Assembly: GCF_001642835.1 (NCBI RefSeq)
Contig: NZ_LXEI01000003.1
Coordinates: 124,001 to 188,000, forward strand
Source: Pseudotamlana agarivorans
GTDB lineage: Bacteria > Bacteroidota > Bacteroidia > Flavobacteriales > Flavobacteriaceae
Length of the DNA stretch: 64,000 bases
Reading direction: 5' to 3'
The notes beneath the pieces were generated by a model that worked only from the letters and a program-made list of their open reading frames with translations, had not been told where the DNA came from and ran no database searches. The first letter of the stretch is position 1, and each line of letters begins with the position of its first letter. The translations under genes and the position numbers were made by a program. Below, one piece after another: positions 53,201 through 62,760 of this stretch.

Positions 53201-55451
53201 TCAACCAGCAGCAGATACCTTTAACATGGGAGTTGGTCCAGGTGGTAGTTCAACTAGTTATTTTAAAGGTGAAATAGATGAAGTGCGTGTATTCAGTCGA
53301 GCCCTTACCGAAACCGAAGTAAAACGTATGGTGTATCAAGAGTTAGATGAAGATCCGAGTTACAATTTTAATCGCGGAAAAATAATTCCTAGAGATATTT
53401 CTACAGCTAGTGTTGGCGCTGATTTGATTCGCTACTACAAAATGGACCACTATGAGGATGATAAATTAATTGATATTTCGGGGAAAAATACAACAGGAGC
53501 TACGATTTATAATGCTAAAGATATCTTGTTTCAAACGGCTCCTTTACCATATGTAACAACGCAAACAGGAAATTGGGTTGCACCCAATGTATGGGAACAT
53601 GGTGGTGTTTGGGATATTACTACAAAAAAAGACGACCCTAATGATGCAGCTATTATATTGGTAAAAGATGCGATTATAACTAGAGAGATTCAAGGAGCAC
53701 TTGGTATTATAGTGGAGTCCGGTGGAAAAATTACTGTAGAAGATGATAAAGCCTTGTACAACACCTGGTATACAAAACTAGATGGTACATTAGATATTGA
53801 GGGGGAATCGCAATTTATACAAACCGAAGGTACCGAGTTAGATCCTACCAGTACAGGTTTTTTAGAAATTGACCAACAAGGCACAAAAGATTTATATACC
53901 TATAACTATTGGGGATCGCCCGTAGGATTACAAGGACCGGGAACGAATAATACTAGCTTCACATTAGCCAATGTGCTGTATGATGGAACTAATGCGGGGA
54001 TAAGTAGCAAACCAAAAGTTGCCTTCACTAGTTCTGGTTATAATGGGAGTCCATCACCTCTTACTCTAGCCGATTATTGGGTGTATAAGTTTGTTAACGG
54101 CACAGCCGATGAGTATTATGCTTGGAAACAGGTGCGGAGTACAGGTACCATAGATGTAGGTGAAGGCTTTTCCTTAAAAGGTTCTGACAATACAGCAACT
54201 TCTTTTAACGAAACACAAAATTATTCGTTCCGCGGGATGCCTAATAATGGGGATATTACTTTAAAAATAGATCCTGGGAACGAATATTTGATAGGAAACC
54301 CGTATCCTTCGGCTATTGATGCTGATGAGTTTCTTCGAAATCATATTGGAACTTCTGATAATGGCGATAATACAAGTGGAAATATTATAAACGGCGCCCT
54401 GTACTTTTGGCAGCATTTCGCCAATAAAACGCATGTGTTACGGGAGTATGAAGGTGGGTATGCTGTTTATTGCCTAACGGGTGGAACATTGGCGGTTTCT
54501 AGAGACCCTTTAATAAATAATTCTGGCCAATTTGGTACCATTATACCTAAAAAAATTATCCCCCCAGGACAAGGCTTTTTTGTTTCGGCAACCGACGATC
54601 CATATGTTAACAGTTTGACATATAACCCAGGTTTAGTAAACCCTATTGTTGGAGGCGATATCGTCTTCAAAAATAGTCAGCGTGTTTTTGAGACTGAATC
54701 GGGAGGGAATTCGGTGTTTATTAAGGAGGGATCCTCTAAGAAATCGGCACAGACTACATCAGCAAAAATAGACACCAGAGAAAAAATTAAACTACGTTTT
54801 AAATCCTCAACAGGTGTTAACCGTCAGTTGCTCGTTGGTGTCGATAGTTTGGCGTCAAGCGGATTTAATATCGGTTACGATGCGCCTTTAATTGAAGATT
54901 TCAGCGAAGACATGTACTGGTATTTCGTAAATAGCAAGTTTGTTATTCAAGGTATTGATAGCTTTGATGAATCGGTGGTGTTACCTTTAGGGGTGAAAGT
55001 GGCACAACAAGGATTGGTAAGCATGAGTATTGATAGTCTGCAAAATATTGATGCCGCTAAAAACATTTACCTATACGATAAATTTAAAGATGTATATCAT
55101 GATTTACGAGTTTCAGATTATGAGGTGAACCTTAGCGCAGGCGAATATTTAGACCGCTTTGCACTAACCTTCTCGAAGCAAGCCGTTTTGGCTACTCAAG
55201 AAGAGTTAGAAGCAAACTTTGGTATAACCTATGCCAATAATGAAAAGGCCTTAATCATTAAAAACCCTAAAAACATGGCGGTGACGTCAGTGGCTGTGTA
55301 TTCTAGCTTAGGACAATTAATACACAGTTTTAATGATGAAGATGATGCTGCTCGTATTGTAAAATCTTTAAACAATTTAAGTCAGGGTGCCTATCTTGTA
55401 AAAGTGAGTACAGAGCAAGGTGTGGTAGCCAAAATGATTGTGGTGAACTAG
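50211..55451 (+). pseudogene. Giant T9SS surface protein, copy B, interrupted by an in-frame TGA
   Basis: This is a tandem paralog of the gene at 44541. The frame opens at ATG 50211 (signal peptide ending GLQAQ, then EVWGAGGAGAN) and meets TGA at 50523-50525 after 104 codons. The same frame continues without interruption to 55451 (about 1640 further codons). The full product would be about 1746 aa: Gly-rich domain, ASH-like domain, TSP3-type repeats, an extra domain of about 230 residues absent from copy A, LamG, and a T9SS type A signal nearly identical to copy A. Without the signal peptide the long part cannot be exported, so the gene is inactive as read unless the stop is read through or is a sequencing error. 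The downstream frame shows no other damage, which suggests a very recent change. Confidence 0.8.
50523..50525 (+). other. In-frame stop codon (TGA) in adhesin copy B
   Basis: The local codons are GCC TCT TGA ACA GCA AGA. The aligned part of copy A reads GCT ACA GCA GCG GCA AGA. A single-base substitution suffices to explain the stop. No frameshift accompanies it. Confidence 0.8.
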
Positions 55452-55871
55452 AAAGCGTTTAATTTAAGCTGCAAAGTTTCAAAGTTACAGAGTTAAAAAG
55501 ACCCTTCAGGTTTCAAAAACCTGAAGGGTCTCGTGTATTTAAACCTGTGTGTATCTCTCAGCGAAATAGCAGCATTTGTAGTTGGTGTTTTGGAGCTTCA
55601 AAATCACAAGGTTTCAAAGACATTAACAGATTCTTTAGTCGTGCCTCCTTCTGAATAATAATCACAGCAAACTATTGGACTTTGAGTCTCTCCGTGAGTC
55701 TCTGTGAATCTCTGAGTAATAATGATATCTGCAATTCAGTTTCAGAGTTAAAAAGTGACCAAGTTTCAAAGACATTAATAGACTCTTCAGTCGTACCTCC
55801 CTTCTGAATGAAAAGAAGCTCTGGTACTCTGAAGCTTATAAACTTTACAGCTAAGCTACCTAAAAGAACCT
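55452..55871. repeat. Intergenic terminator and composite repeats after adhesin copy B
   Basis: A terminator (AGACCCTTCAGGTT about 55499 and AACCTGAAGGGTCT to 55533) is followed by two units of the composite repeat: GTTTCAAAGACATTAACAG, TTCTTTAGTCGTGCCTCC, then CCGTGAGTCTCTGTGAATCT (55611-55738), and a shorter second unit (55739-55830). It closely matches the sequence after copy A, so the duplicated block includes it. Confidence 0.7.
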
Positions 55872-56231
55872 CTAAAAATGATAAAAAGCATCCTCTAAAT
55901 GCTCAATTTGAAAGGTCTTGCCCGTGATTACCAGAGCTATAATATCAAAACGTACTTCAACATCTAAGTTGTTTTTGGTGACATAATGATTAATCGCATA
56001 CACCAACCGTTGAATTTGTTTGGGTTTTACAAAATCTTGAGGATTACCAAATGCTGTAGTTGATCGTGTTTTGACTTCAATCACGGCTAGCGTATCATTA
56101 ATTTGCGCAATAATATCGACTTCCGATTTTCCAAATCTATAATTGCGCTCTAAAATGGTATATCCTTTTTTTAGAAGATGATCCATAGCGGCCTGTTCGC
56201 CTTTTTCTCCAAGTTTGTTATGTCCTGCCAT
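55872..56231 (-). CDS. YraN/UPF0102 family nuclease-like protein
   Basis: The 119-aa protein has the Holliday-junction-resolvase-like (PD-(D/E)XK) YraN fold. Conserved features are GEKGEQAAMDHLLKKGY, the acidic D in SEVDIIAQ and the E-x-K in LAVIEVKTRS. The molecular substrate is not established; the family is nearly universal in bacteria. It is a stand-alone minus-strand gene flanked by repeats on both sides. Confidence 0.92.
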   Translation of the reverse strand: MAGHNKLGEKGEQAAMDHLLKKGYTILERNYRFGKSEVDIIAQINDTLAVIEVKTRSTTAFGNPQDFVKPKQIQRLVYAINHYVTKNNLDVEVRFDIIALVITGKTFQIEHLEDAFYHF

Positions 56232-56618
56232 GAAGTAAATGTAGGAATTTTTTTCTTTTTAAGATTTCAGAGTTTCAAAGCCATTAATAGATTCTTCAGT
56301 CGTTCCTCCTTCTGAACGATAAATACCCTGAATAATTGGCCTTTGTGTTTCTCTGTGAGTCTCTGTGAGTCTCTGTGAATCTCTGAGTAATAATGTATTT
56401 GTAATAAAGTTTCAAAGTGCCAAAGTATCAAAGCCATTAATAGATTCTTCAGTCGTTACCTCCTTCTGAATGACCAATGCTGTGAATTATTGGTCTTTGT
56501 GTCGCTCTGTGGGCCTCTGTGAATCTCTGAGTAATAATAGTATTTGTGCTAGGAAGCTACTTTGAAACTCTGAAACTCTGAGACTCTGAGACTTTTTTAA
56601 CTTTTTCCCTTTAAAATC
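56232..56618. repeat. Composite repeats upstream of the DtxR gene
   Basis: Two consecutive units of about 145 bases (56262-56405 and 56406-56552) contain, in order, a TTTCAAAG run, CCATTAATAGATTCTTCAGT with a CCTCCTTCTGAA tail, and CTCTGTGAATCTCTGAGTAA. A short AACTCTGAGACTCTGAG tail follows to 56600. Non-coding. Confidence 0.75.
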
Positions 56619-56640
56619 ATTTTTAGTCTCATCTAAAAAT
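56619..56640. promoter_or_regulatory. Inverted repeat upstream of the DtxR-type gene (candidate metal operator)
   Basis: ATTTTTAG (56619-56626) and CTAAAAAT (56633-56640) are exact inverted repeats with a 6-base spacer. They lie directly upstream of the promoter (-7 TATATTTG at 56666-56673) of the DtxR-type regulator. DtxR-family proteins bind such TTAG/CTAA palindromes, so autoregulation is plausible. The half-site resembles that at 3191-3210. Confidence 0.55.
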
Positions 56641-56665
56641 ATTTTTAATACATTTCAAAATTGCG

Positions 56666-56673
56666 TATATTTG
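56666..56673 (+). promoter_or_regulatory. -7 promoter element of the feo/DtxR operon
   Basis: TATATTTG matches TAnnTTTG, 17 bases before the ATG at 56690. A T-rich -33 region (TTTTTA) starts near 56642, next to the inverted repeat. Confidence 0.55.
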
Positions 56674-56689
56674 CCTGTATTTTAATGTT

Positions 56690-57349
56690 ATGGTGACACG
56701 ATCAGAAGAAAATTATTTAAAAGCCATTTACCACTTGGGTAAGCAAGGCACAGTGGCAGTAAGTACTAATGCTATTGCTGAAAAAATTGAATCTAAAGCC
56801 TCTTCGGTTACAGATATGATTAAAAAATTAGCTGAGAAAAACTTAGCTAATTATATAAAATATCAAGGAGTAACTTTAACCGAATCTGGACGCCTAGCTG
56901 CGGCTTTAGTTATTAGAAAACATCGGTTGTGGGAAGTGTTTTTAGTAGAAAAATTAAACTTCACTTGGGATGAGGTTCATGATGTTGCCGAGCAATTAGA
57001 ACATATCAAATCGCCAAAATTAGTAAACGAGTTGGATGCCTTACTTGGTTTTCCAACCCACGATCCGCACGGCGATCCCATTCCAGATAAAGACGGTCAT
57101 TACACGCCCCTTAAATCAGTCAACATTTTAGAAGTTGAGCCTGGGAATGAAGGCGTTTTAGCCCGTGTTATCGATTCTTCGGATGTGTTTTTAAAATATT
57201 TGAATAAAAATAATTTAGCATTAGGCGATACTATTAAGGTTTTAGATTTTGAGCCTTTTGATCATTCTTTAACCATAGAAACAGCAACTAAAAAAATGAT
57301 TATTTCTAATGCTGTGGCTAAAAATTTATTTATAAGTCAGGAATTATGA
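56690..57349 (+). CDS. DtxR/MntR-family metal-dependent regulator
   Basis: The 219-aa protein has a winged helix (about 1-65, SEENYLKAIYHLGKQG and SKASSVTDMIKKLAEKNL). The metal-binding/dimerisation domain (about 66-145) has IRKHRLWEVFL, HDVAEQLEH and [14 protein letters not shown]-terminal SH3/FeoA-like domain (about 150-219) follows. DtxR/MntR proteins repress iron or manganese uptake genes when Fe2+ or Mn2+ binds. It starts an operon with the membrane-linked FeoA protein and FeoB; its stop overlaps the next start by 4 bases (ATGA). Confidence 0.92.
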   Translation: MVTRSEENYLKAIYHLGKQGTVAVSTNAIAEKIESKASSVTDMIKKLAEKNLANYIKYQGVTLTESGRLAAALVIRKHRLWEVFLVEKLNFTWDEVHDVAEQLEHIKSPKLVNELDALLGFPTHDPHGDPIPDKDGHYTPLKSVNILEVEPGNEGVLARVIDSSDVFLKYLNKNNLALGDTIKVLDFEPFDHSLTIETATKKMIISNAVAKNLFISQEL

Positions 57350-58368
57350 ACAACTACAACCCCTTAGTGGCGCTCGCCATTTTCTTTCTTATTGTGGGTT
57401 TGTTATATGTGATTTTCAGACCGGTAAAAGGGTGGTTTTGGTTGCTGAAGAAGAGCATTAAAAGCAATGAAAAAGTTATTATTGAAGATATTCTTAAGCA
57501 GCTTTATCATTTTGAAGATTCCGATAATAAAGTAGACATGAAAACTTTGGTTCAGGTACTTGACTTTAACCATGGACGTATTGTGGAAGCGATTAATAAA
57601 ATGACCATAAACGATTTAATTTATTTCGATTCCGATATATTAAAGCTAACCGAAAATGGTCGTGATTATGCCTTAAGGATCGTTCGTGTTCACCGTCTAT
57701 GGGAACGCTATTTGGCCGATAAAACGGGGTTTCATAAAACCGAATGGCACGATCGAGCCGAAATGATGGAACATAAATTGTCTCACGATGACGCCGATTT
57801 GTTATCTGCAAAATTAGGAAATCCGAAGTTTGATCCGCATGGCGATCCCATTCCAACAAAGTCTGGAAAAGTTGCCGAGGTAACCGGGGTGGAATTACCA
57901 CTTTTACCTGTTGGCGCCGTTGGAAGAATAACACATATTGAAGATGAACCTGATGTGATTTATAAGCAAATTTTAGCCGAAAATATTCACATGGGCTCGC
58001 TCATTAAAGTGATTGAAAATAATAGCACGCGTATCGTTTTTCGTTCTGAAGGTGAAACCGTTAAATTGGCGCCTATTGTTGCTGCTAATTTAACGGTTGC
58101 AAGAATTGAGAAAGAGGTTGCTATAGAGGATAATGTGGCTCGTTTATCGAGTTTAGAAGCCAATGAGACTGCAAAAATTATTGGAATTTCAAGAGAAAGT
58201 CGTGGCGAAAGTCGTCGAAGGTTATTGGACTTAGGTTTTGTAAAAGGAGCCACCGTATCCATCGATTTGGTGAATCCTTTGGGGCAACCAAATGCTTATT
58301 TAATTAAAGGGACTTCGATCGCCTTACGGAATGATCAGGCATCAAAAATCCTGATTAAAAAAGACTAA
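57346..58368 (+). CDS. Membrane-anchored DtxR-like protein with FeoA domain
   Basis: The 340-aa protein is built like a second DtxR regulator on a membrane anchor. An N-terminal transmembrane helix (about 8-27, [18 protein letters not shown]) is followed by a winged-helix-like region (about 40-105), and DtxR metal-domain motifs [21 protein letters not shown] and DPHGDPIP (about 108-170). A C-terminal FeoA-type SH3 domain (about 260-340) has [18 protein letters not shown] and [16 protein letters not shown]. It probably acts with FeoB at the inner membrane and may sense metal there. Overlap with the regulator upstream is 4 bases, and feoB follows 2 bases later. Confidence 0.85.
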   Translation: MNNYNPLVALAIFFLIVGLLYVIFRPVKGWFWLLKKSIKSNEKVIIEDILKQLYHFEDSDNKVDMKTLVQVLDFNHGRIVEAINKMTINDLIYFDSDILKLTENGRDYALRIVRVHRLWERYLADKTGFHKTEWHDRAEMMEHKLSHDDADLLSAKLGNPKFDPHGDPIPTKSGKVAEVTGVELPLLPVGAVGRITHIEDEPDVIYKQILAENIHMGSLIKVIENNSTRIVFRSEGETVKLAPIVAANLTVARIEKEVAIEDNVARLSSLEANETAKIIGISRESRGESRRRLLDLGFVKGATVSIDLVNPLGQPNAYLIKGTSIALRNDQASKILIKKD

Positions 58369-58370
58369 TT

Positions 58371-59135
58371 ATGGAAACAAAAGTAAATTCAGCTTGCGAA
58401 ACCTGCGAACATTTTAATAAAGAAGGTTTAAAGAAATTAGGGATTCAAACTGATAATTTCGATTTTGTAGTGGCTCTTGCTGGGAATCCAAATACTGGTA
58501 AAAGTACGGTGTTTAATGCCTTAACAGGATTGCGTCAGCATACCGGAAATTGGCCGGGAAAAACTGTGATGCGCGCTGAAGGCGGCTTTGAATACAATAC
58601 CAATAAGTATAAACTAGTCGATTTGCCAGGAACCTATTCTTTACTATCTACTTCTGAAGATGAGGCCGCAGCGCGTGATTTTATTCTTTTTGGAAAGCCA
58701 GATGTGACGATTATTGTAGTTGATGCCAACCGTTTGGAACGCAATTTAAACCTCGTGTTGCAAATTTTAGAAATTACCGATAAAGCAGTACTCTGTTTAA
58801 ATCTTATGGATGAAGCCAAGAGAAATAAAGTAGAAATTGACGTGAGAACTTTGTCTAAAGATTTAGGGATTCCCGTAGTACCTGCCAGTGCGCGATTCAA
58901 CAAGGGTATCCCGGAGCTTATTCAAACCGTAAGTGAAATTGCAAGCGGACAAATAGTTTGTAAACCCCATCGGATCAAAAATGTGCCTTCCAATATTGAA
59001 AAAGCCGTTCGCACTTTAACTGCAGAAATAGAAAAGGAGTTTCCAAACATTCCCAACAGCCGTTGGATTGCTTTTAGACTGTTAGAAGGGGATAAAGAAA
59101 TTATAAAAGCGTTAAAATCGGGAGAATTTGTTTAA
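58371..59135 (+). CDS. feoB: FeoB N-terminal GTPase domain (split FeoB, part 1)
   Basis: The 254-aa part has the FeoB G-protein: G1 GNPNTGKST (38-46), G3 DLPGTYS (84-90), G4 NLMD (144-147) and G5-like PASARF. An N-terminal pair of cysteines (CETCEHF) precedes the G domain, and a GDI-like helical domain follows it (about 195-254). It stops at TAA 59133-59135, where other FeoB proteins continue into the channel. FeoB is the bacterial Fe2+ transporter, and its GTPase domain controls transport. The next gene, 11 bases on in another frame, supplies the membrane half. Confidence 0.88.
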   Translation: METKVNSACETCEHFNKEGLKKLGIQTDNFDFVVALAGNPNTGKSTVFNALTGLRQHTGNWPGKTVMRAEGGFEYNTNKYKLVDLPGTYSLLSTSEDEAAARDFILFGKPDVTIIVVDANRLERNLNLVLQILEITDKAVLCLNLMDEAKRNKVEIDVRTLSKDLGIPVVPASARFNKGIPELIQTVSEIASGQIVCKPHRIKNVPSNIEKAVRTLTAEIEKEFPNIPNSRWIAFRLLEGDKEIIKALKSGEFV

Positions 59136-59146
59136 GGCTGAAGATT

Positions 59147-60562
59147 ATGAAAAAGAATAACATTGACCATATTATAGAATTATCCAATGAACTGCGTTGG
59201 CAAATAGGCGACGAATTTCATGATAACCTTACGGAAGGTATTTATGCCGATGCGGCCGATATTGTTAAAGACACCGTTAAAACTAGCGATTCTGAAAAGC
59301 GATTTCGTTTAGATGCTAAAATTGATAAAATTGTAACCAGTAAATACTTCGGTTTCCCAATTATGTTTTTAATTCTGGGTACCGTGCTTTGGCTTACGAT
59401 TGTTGGTGCTAATTACCCATCATCCTTATTAGCTAATTTATTTTTAGATACTATTCACCCTTGGTTGCGATCTGGTGCTGAAAGTATAAATATGCCTTGG
59501 TGGCTTTCAGGTTTTTTAATTGATGGCGTGTATCTAGCTGTTGGATGGGTTATAGCCGTAATGTTACCTCCTATGGCTATCTTTTTTCCCATGTTTACGC
59601 TTTTAGAGGATTTTGGTTATCTCCCACGCGTGGCTTTTAATTTGGATGCCTTGTTTAATAAATCTGGAGCTCATGGTAAGCAGGCTTTAACCATGAGTAT
59701 GGGTTTTGGTTGTAATGCTGCAGGTGTGGTGGCTACGCGTATAATCGATAGCCCTAGAGAGCGTTTAATTGCCATCATCACAAATAACTTTTCGTTATGT
59801 AATGGGCGTTGGCCTACGCAAATATTAATCGCTACCATATTTATTGGTGCTGTAGTTCCAGAGTCTTTTTCTAGCATAGCATCGTTGTTAGCTGTTATAG
59901 GTATTGCAGTTTTAGGGATGGCCTTTATGTTTGGTGTGTCTTGGGCGCTTTCTAAAACGGTTTTAAAAGGTGAAGTTTCTACCTTTAATTTGGAATTACC
60001 TCCTTATAGACCACCTCGTTTTTGGAAAACCATTTACACTTCGTTAATCGATAGAACTTTAATCGTTTTATGGCGTGCTATCGTGTTTGCAGCACCAGCA
60101 GGTGCGGTTATTTGGTTAATCTCGAACCTTCATATTGGGGATGAAAGTATAGCTGCTTGGCTTATTAATGGTATGGATGGCTTCGGATTTCTAATCGGTT
60201 TAAATGGCGTAATCCTGCTTGCTTATATCGTTGCTATTCCGGCAAACGAAATTGTTATTCCAACTATTTTGATGCTTACCGTTATGGTGACTGGCATTGG
60301 AGGAGGTGCTGGAGCTGGCGTTATGTTTGAACTCGATTCTATTAATGCTACAGGCGATATTTTGAAAGCTGGCGGTTGGACACTATTAACGGCCATTAAC
60401 CTCATGCTTTTTAGTTTATTGCATAATCCTTGTAGTACGACGATATATACCATTTATAAAGAAACAAACAGCGTAAAATGGACAACTGTAGCTTCTATTA
60501 TGCCCGTTATTTTAGGGTTTATCGTATGTTTTTTAGTGGCGCAAATTTGGAGATTGTTTTAG
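59147..60562 (+). CDS. feoB: FeoB membrane transport domain (split FeoB, part 2)
   Basis: The 471-aa part covers the FeoB membrane half with two Gate domains. Opening residues [21 protein letters not shown] correspond to the linker of intact FeoB. About eight transmembrane helices follow. The first Gate contains [14 protein letters not shown] (conserved cysteine), and the second contains [11 protein letters not shown], the usual FeoB C-terminal motif. Start is ATG 59147, 11 bases past the GTPase stop, so coupled translation is possible. Two single-base deletions would restore one continuous FeoB frame. Confidence 0.88.
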   Translation: MKKNNIDHIIELSNELRWQIGDEFHDNLTEGIYADAADIVKDTVKTSDSEKRFRLDAKIDKIVTSKYFGFPIMFLILGTVLWLTIVGANYPSSLLANLFLDTIHPWLRSGAESINMPWWLSGFLIDGVYLAVGWVIAVMLPPMAIFFPMFTLLEDFGYLPRVAFNLDALFNKSGAHGKQALTMSMGFGCNAAGVVATRIIDSPRERLIAIITNNFSLCNGRWPTQILIATIFIGAVVPESFSSIASLLAVIGIAVLGMAFMFGVSWALSKTVLKGEVSTFNLELPPYRPPRFWKTIYTSLIDRTLIVLWRAIVFAAPAGAVIWLISNLHIGDESIAAWLINGMDGFGFLIGLNGVILLAYIVAIPANEIVIPTILMLTVMVTGIGGGAGAGVMFELDSINATGDILKAGGWTLLTAINLMLFSLLHNPCSTTIYTIYKETNSVKWTTVASIMPVILGFIVCFLVAQIWRLF

Positions 60563-60898
60563 GGGGTTGCTGTTAGCCTTATGCTTTAGGCTGTAAGCAA
60601 TCAGCTTGTGCTTAAAAATTCAATAGATTTATATAAATACAAGGTCAGAATGAACTTCTAGCCTTTATATGACTACGTGAAAATAGCCACTTAAGGAGAT
60701 CATAGGGGTGTTTTTGCAGTTTTTCAAGATAATCTTTGAAGCTATGTTTCAATATTACTACAGTTAAAAATTAAAAGGACACAAATTTCTCGAATCGACA
60801 CGAATGTGTTTGTACTATTCATTCGAAGCGTGTGTAGCTTGTCGCTTTTTGCATACAGCCTAAAGCTCAATGCTTATAGTTTCCAAGACTAATCATCA
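60563..60898. repeat. Intergenic region flanked by an inverted-repeat pair
   Basis: GCTTTAGGCTGTA (60583-60595) and TACAGCCTAAAGC (60854-60866) are exact 13-bp inverted copies near the two ends. Between them lie a GGAGATCATAGGGGTGTTT segment (about 60696) related to the repeat at 44030, and a CACGAAT-type run (about 60775-60810). No gene is visible. Confidence 0.6.
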
Positions 60899-62653
60899 TC
60901 AAATATTCTCAATAAACGTTTTTAAACTTTCAGCATCCAATCCTATACTTTTTTGGAGTTCGGTAACTTTTCCGTGTTCGATGAAAGTATCTGGAATACC
61001 AAAGATTTCAATGCGATTGGTGTACTTATGTTCAGCCATAAATTCTAGAATCGCCGATCCGAAACCTCCGCGTACACTATTGTCTTCAACGGTAATTATG
61101 GTGTGATGTGTTTTACAAATATGGTGTAATAAGGTTTCATCTAAGGGCTTTACAAAACGCATGTCGTAATGCGACACATTTAAATTTGTAATGGCTTCCG
61201 AAACATTTTTAGCCATGGTTCCAATGCTTAAAATAGCTATGTTTTCGCCTTCTTGAAGCATAACTGCTTCGGCGATATTAATTTTAGTAAAACCTTGTTT
61301 CCAATCGATAATGACGCCGCGACCTCTAGGGTAACGAATGGCTATGGGCTGATCCAATCCTAATTGAGCGGTGTACATGATGTTGCGCAATTCCACTTCG
61401 TTTCTAGGAGCAAAAATAATAAGGTTTGGTATACAGCGTAAATAGCTTAAATCGTAAACGCCGTGGTGCGTGGCGCCATCTTCGCCAACCAGACCAGCGC
61501 GGTCTAAACAAAAAATAACCGGTAGATTTTGCAAAGCCACATCGTGAATAATTTGATCGTAAGCCCGTTGTAAAAATGTGGAGTAAATATTGCAAAACGG
61601 AATTAAACCTTGAGTAGCCATACCTGCGGCTAGGGTCACAGCATGCTGCTCGGCAATACCCACATCGAAGGCACGATCGGGCAAGGTGTCCATCATAAAT
61701 TTTAGGGAACTTCCCGTTGGCATGGCTGGCGTAATGCCAACTATATTTTTATTTTCTTTGGCTAATTCAACAATGGTATGTCCAAAAACATCTTGGTATT
61801 TAGGGGGTTGAATGGTCGTCGCTTGTACAGGGATATCGCCAGTTTGGGCATTAAATTTCCCTGGAGCATGGTATTTTACTTGGTCTTTTTCAGCTTGCTT
61901 TAAACCCTTGCCTTTCGTAGTTATAATGTGCAAAAACTTTGGACCTTGAACGGTTTTTAAACGTTGTAATTCCGATATGACTGCATCTAGGTCATGACCG
62001 TCAACCGGACCCGAATAATCAAAATTTAAGGCTTCAAAAATGTTGTCTTGTTTTTGGGTGCCCTTTTTTACGTTGGTGAGGTACATTTTTAAAGCTCCAA
62101 CGCTAGGGTCGATACCAATGGCATTATCATTTAAAATCACTAATAAATTGGCCTTGGTAACGCCGGCATGGTTTAAGCCTTCAAAAGCCATACCGCCCGC
62201 AATACTAGCATCGCCAATTACGGCAATGTGTTGTTTTTCTAAATCTCCTTTAAGTCGCGATGCAATGGCCATACCCAATGCTGCCGAAATGGATGTGGAG
62301 GCATGCCCAACTCCAAAAGTATCAAAGATGCTTTCGTCGCGTTTTGGGAATCCGCTTAAACCTCCTAGTTGTCTGTTGGTGTCAAAGATGTCTTTTCTGC
62401 CTGTTAAAATTTTATGTCCGTAGGCCTGATGTCCTACATCCCAAACCAATTGGTCATCTGGGGTATTAAATACATAATGTAAGGCGATAGTGAGTTCTAC
62501 AACACCTAAACTCGCCCCTAAATGCCCTTCTTTAGTAGCAACGATGTTAATAATGAATTCCCGTAATTCTTTGGCAAGCTCGGGCAGATCACACTGTTTT
62601 AACAGGCGTAAATCTTTAGGGTTATGAATGGTATTTAGGAGATTCTTGTTCAT
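60899..62653 (-). CDS. dxs: 1-deoxy-D-xylulose-5-phosphate synthase
   Basis: DXS makes DXP from pyruvate and glyceraldehyde-3-phosphate, the first step of the MEP isoprenoid pathway. The 584-aa protein starts at ATG 62653 (MNKNLLNTIHNPKDL). A promoter -7 TACTTTTG on the minus strand (62666-62673) lies between this and the longer in-frame start at 62698, which excludes the latter. Thiamine-diphosphate motifs are visible: VWDVGHQAYGHKIL, IGDASIAGG (about residue 150) and EDNSVRGGFGSAI near the C-terminus. Slightly short but typical for Flavobacteriaceae. Confidence 0.96.
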   Translation of the reverse strand: MNKNLLNTIHNPKDLRLLKQCDLPELAKELREFIINIVATKEGHLGASLGVVELTIALHYVFNTPDDQLVWDVGHQAYGHKILTGRKDIFDTNRQLGGLSGFPKRDESIFDTFGVGHASTSISAALGMAIASRLKGDLEKQHIAVIGDASIAGGMAFEGLNHAGVTKANLLVILNDNAIGIDPSVGALKMYLTNVKKGTQKQDNIFEALNFDYSGPVDGHDLDAVISELQRLKTVQGPKFLHIITTKGKGLKQAEKDQVKYHAPGKFNAQTGDIPVQATTIQPPKYQDVFGHTIVELAKENKNIVGITPAMPTGSSLKFMMDTLPDRAFDVGIAEQHAVTLAAGMATQGLIPFCNIYSTFLQRAYDQIIHDVALQNLPVIFCLDRAGLVGEDGATHHGVYDLSYLRCIPNLIIFAPRNEVELRNIMYTAQLGLDQPIAIRYPRGRGVIIDWKQGFTKINIAEAVMLQEGENIAILSIGTMAKNVSEAITNLNVSHYDMRFVKPLDETLLHHICKTHHTIITVEDNSVRGGFGSAILEFMAEHKYTNRIEIFGIPDTFIEHGKVTELQKSIGLDAESLKTFIENI

Positions 62654-62665
62654 AGTTGTGTATTG

Positions 62666-62673
62666 CAAAAGTA
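62666..62673 (-). promoter_or_regulatory. -7 promoter element of dxs
   Basis: On the minus strand this is TACTTTTG, a full TAnnTTTG match, 13 bases before the chosen dxs ATG. It decides the start site because the longer frame would begin upstream of it. Confidence 0.55.
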
Positions 62674-62760
62674 ACATTAAAATATATTTATTTGCCATCT
62701 GTATTTTCTTTCGTTTTTAATATATATTTGCTGCCTAACTAGCTAAAAACCAAAATTATT

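Noticed and set aside
55452-56600. A CRISPR array, suggested by the regular repeats
   Set aside because: The repeated blocks are long, imperfect and adjacent, without constant short repeats separated by unique spacers of fixed length; no cas genes are nearby.
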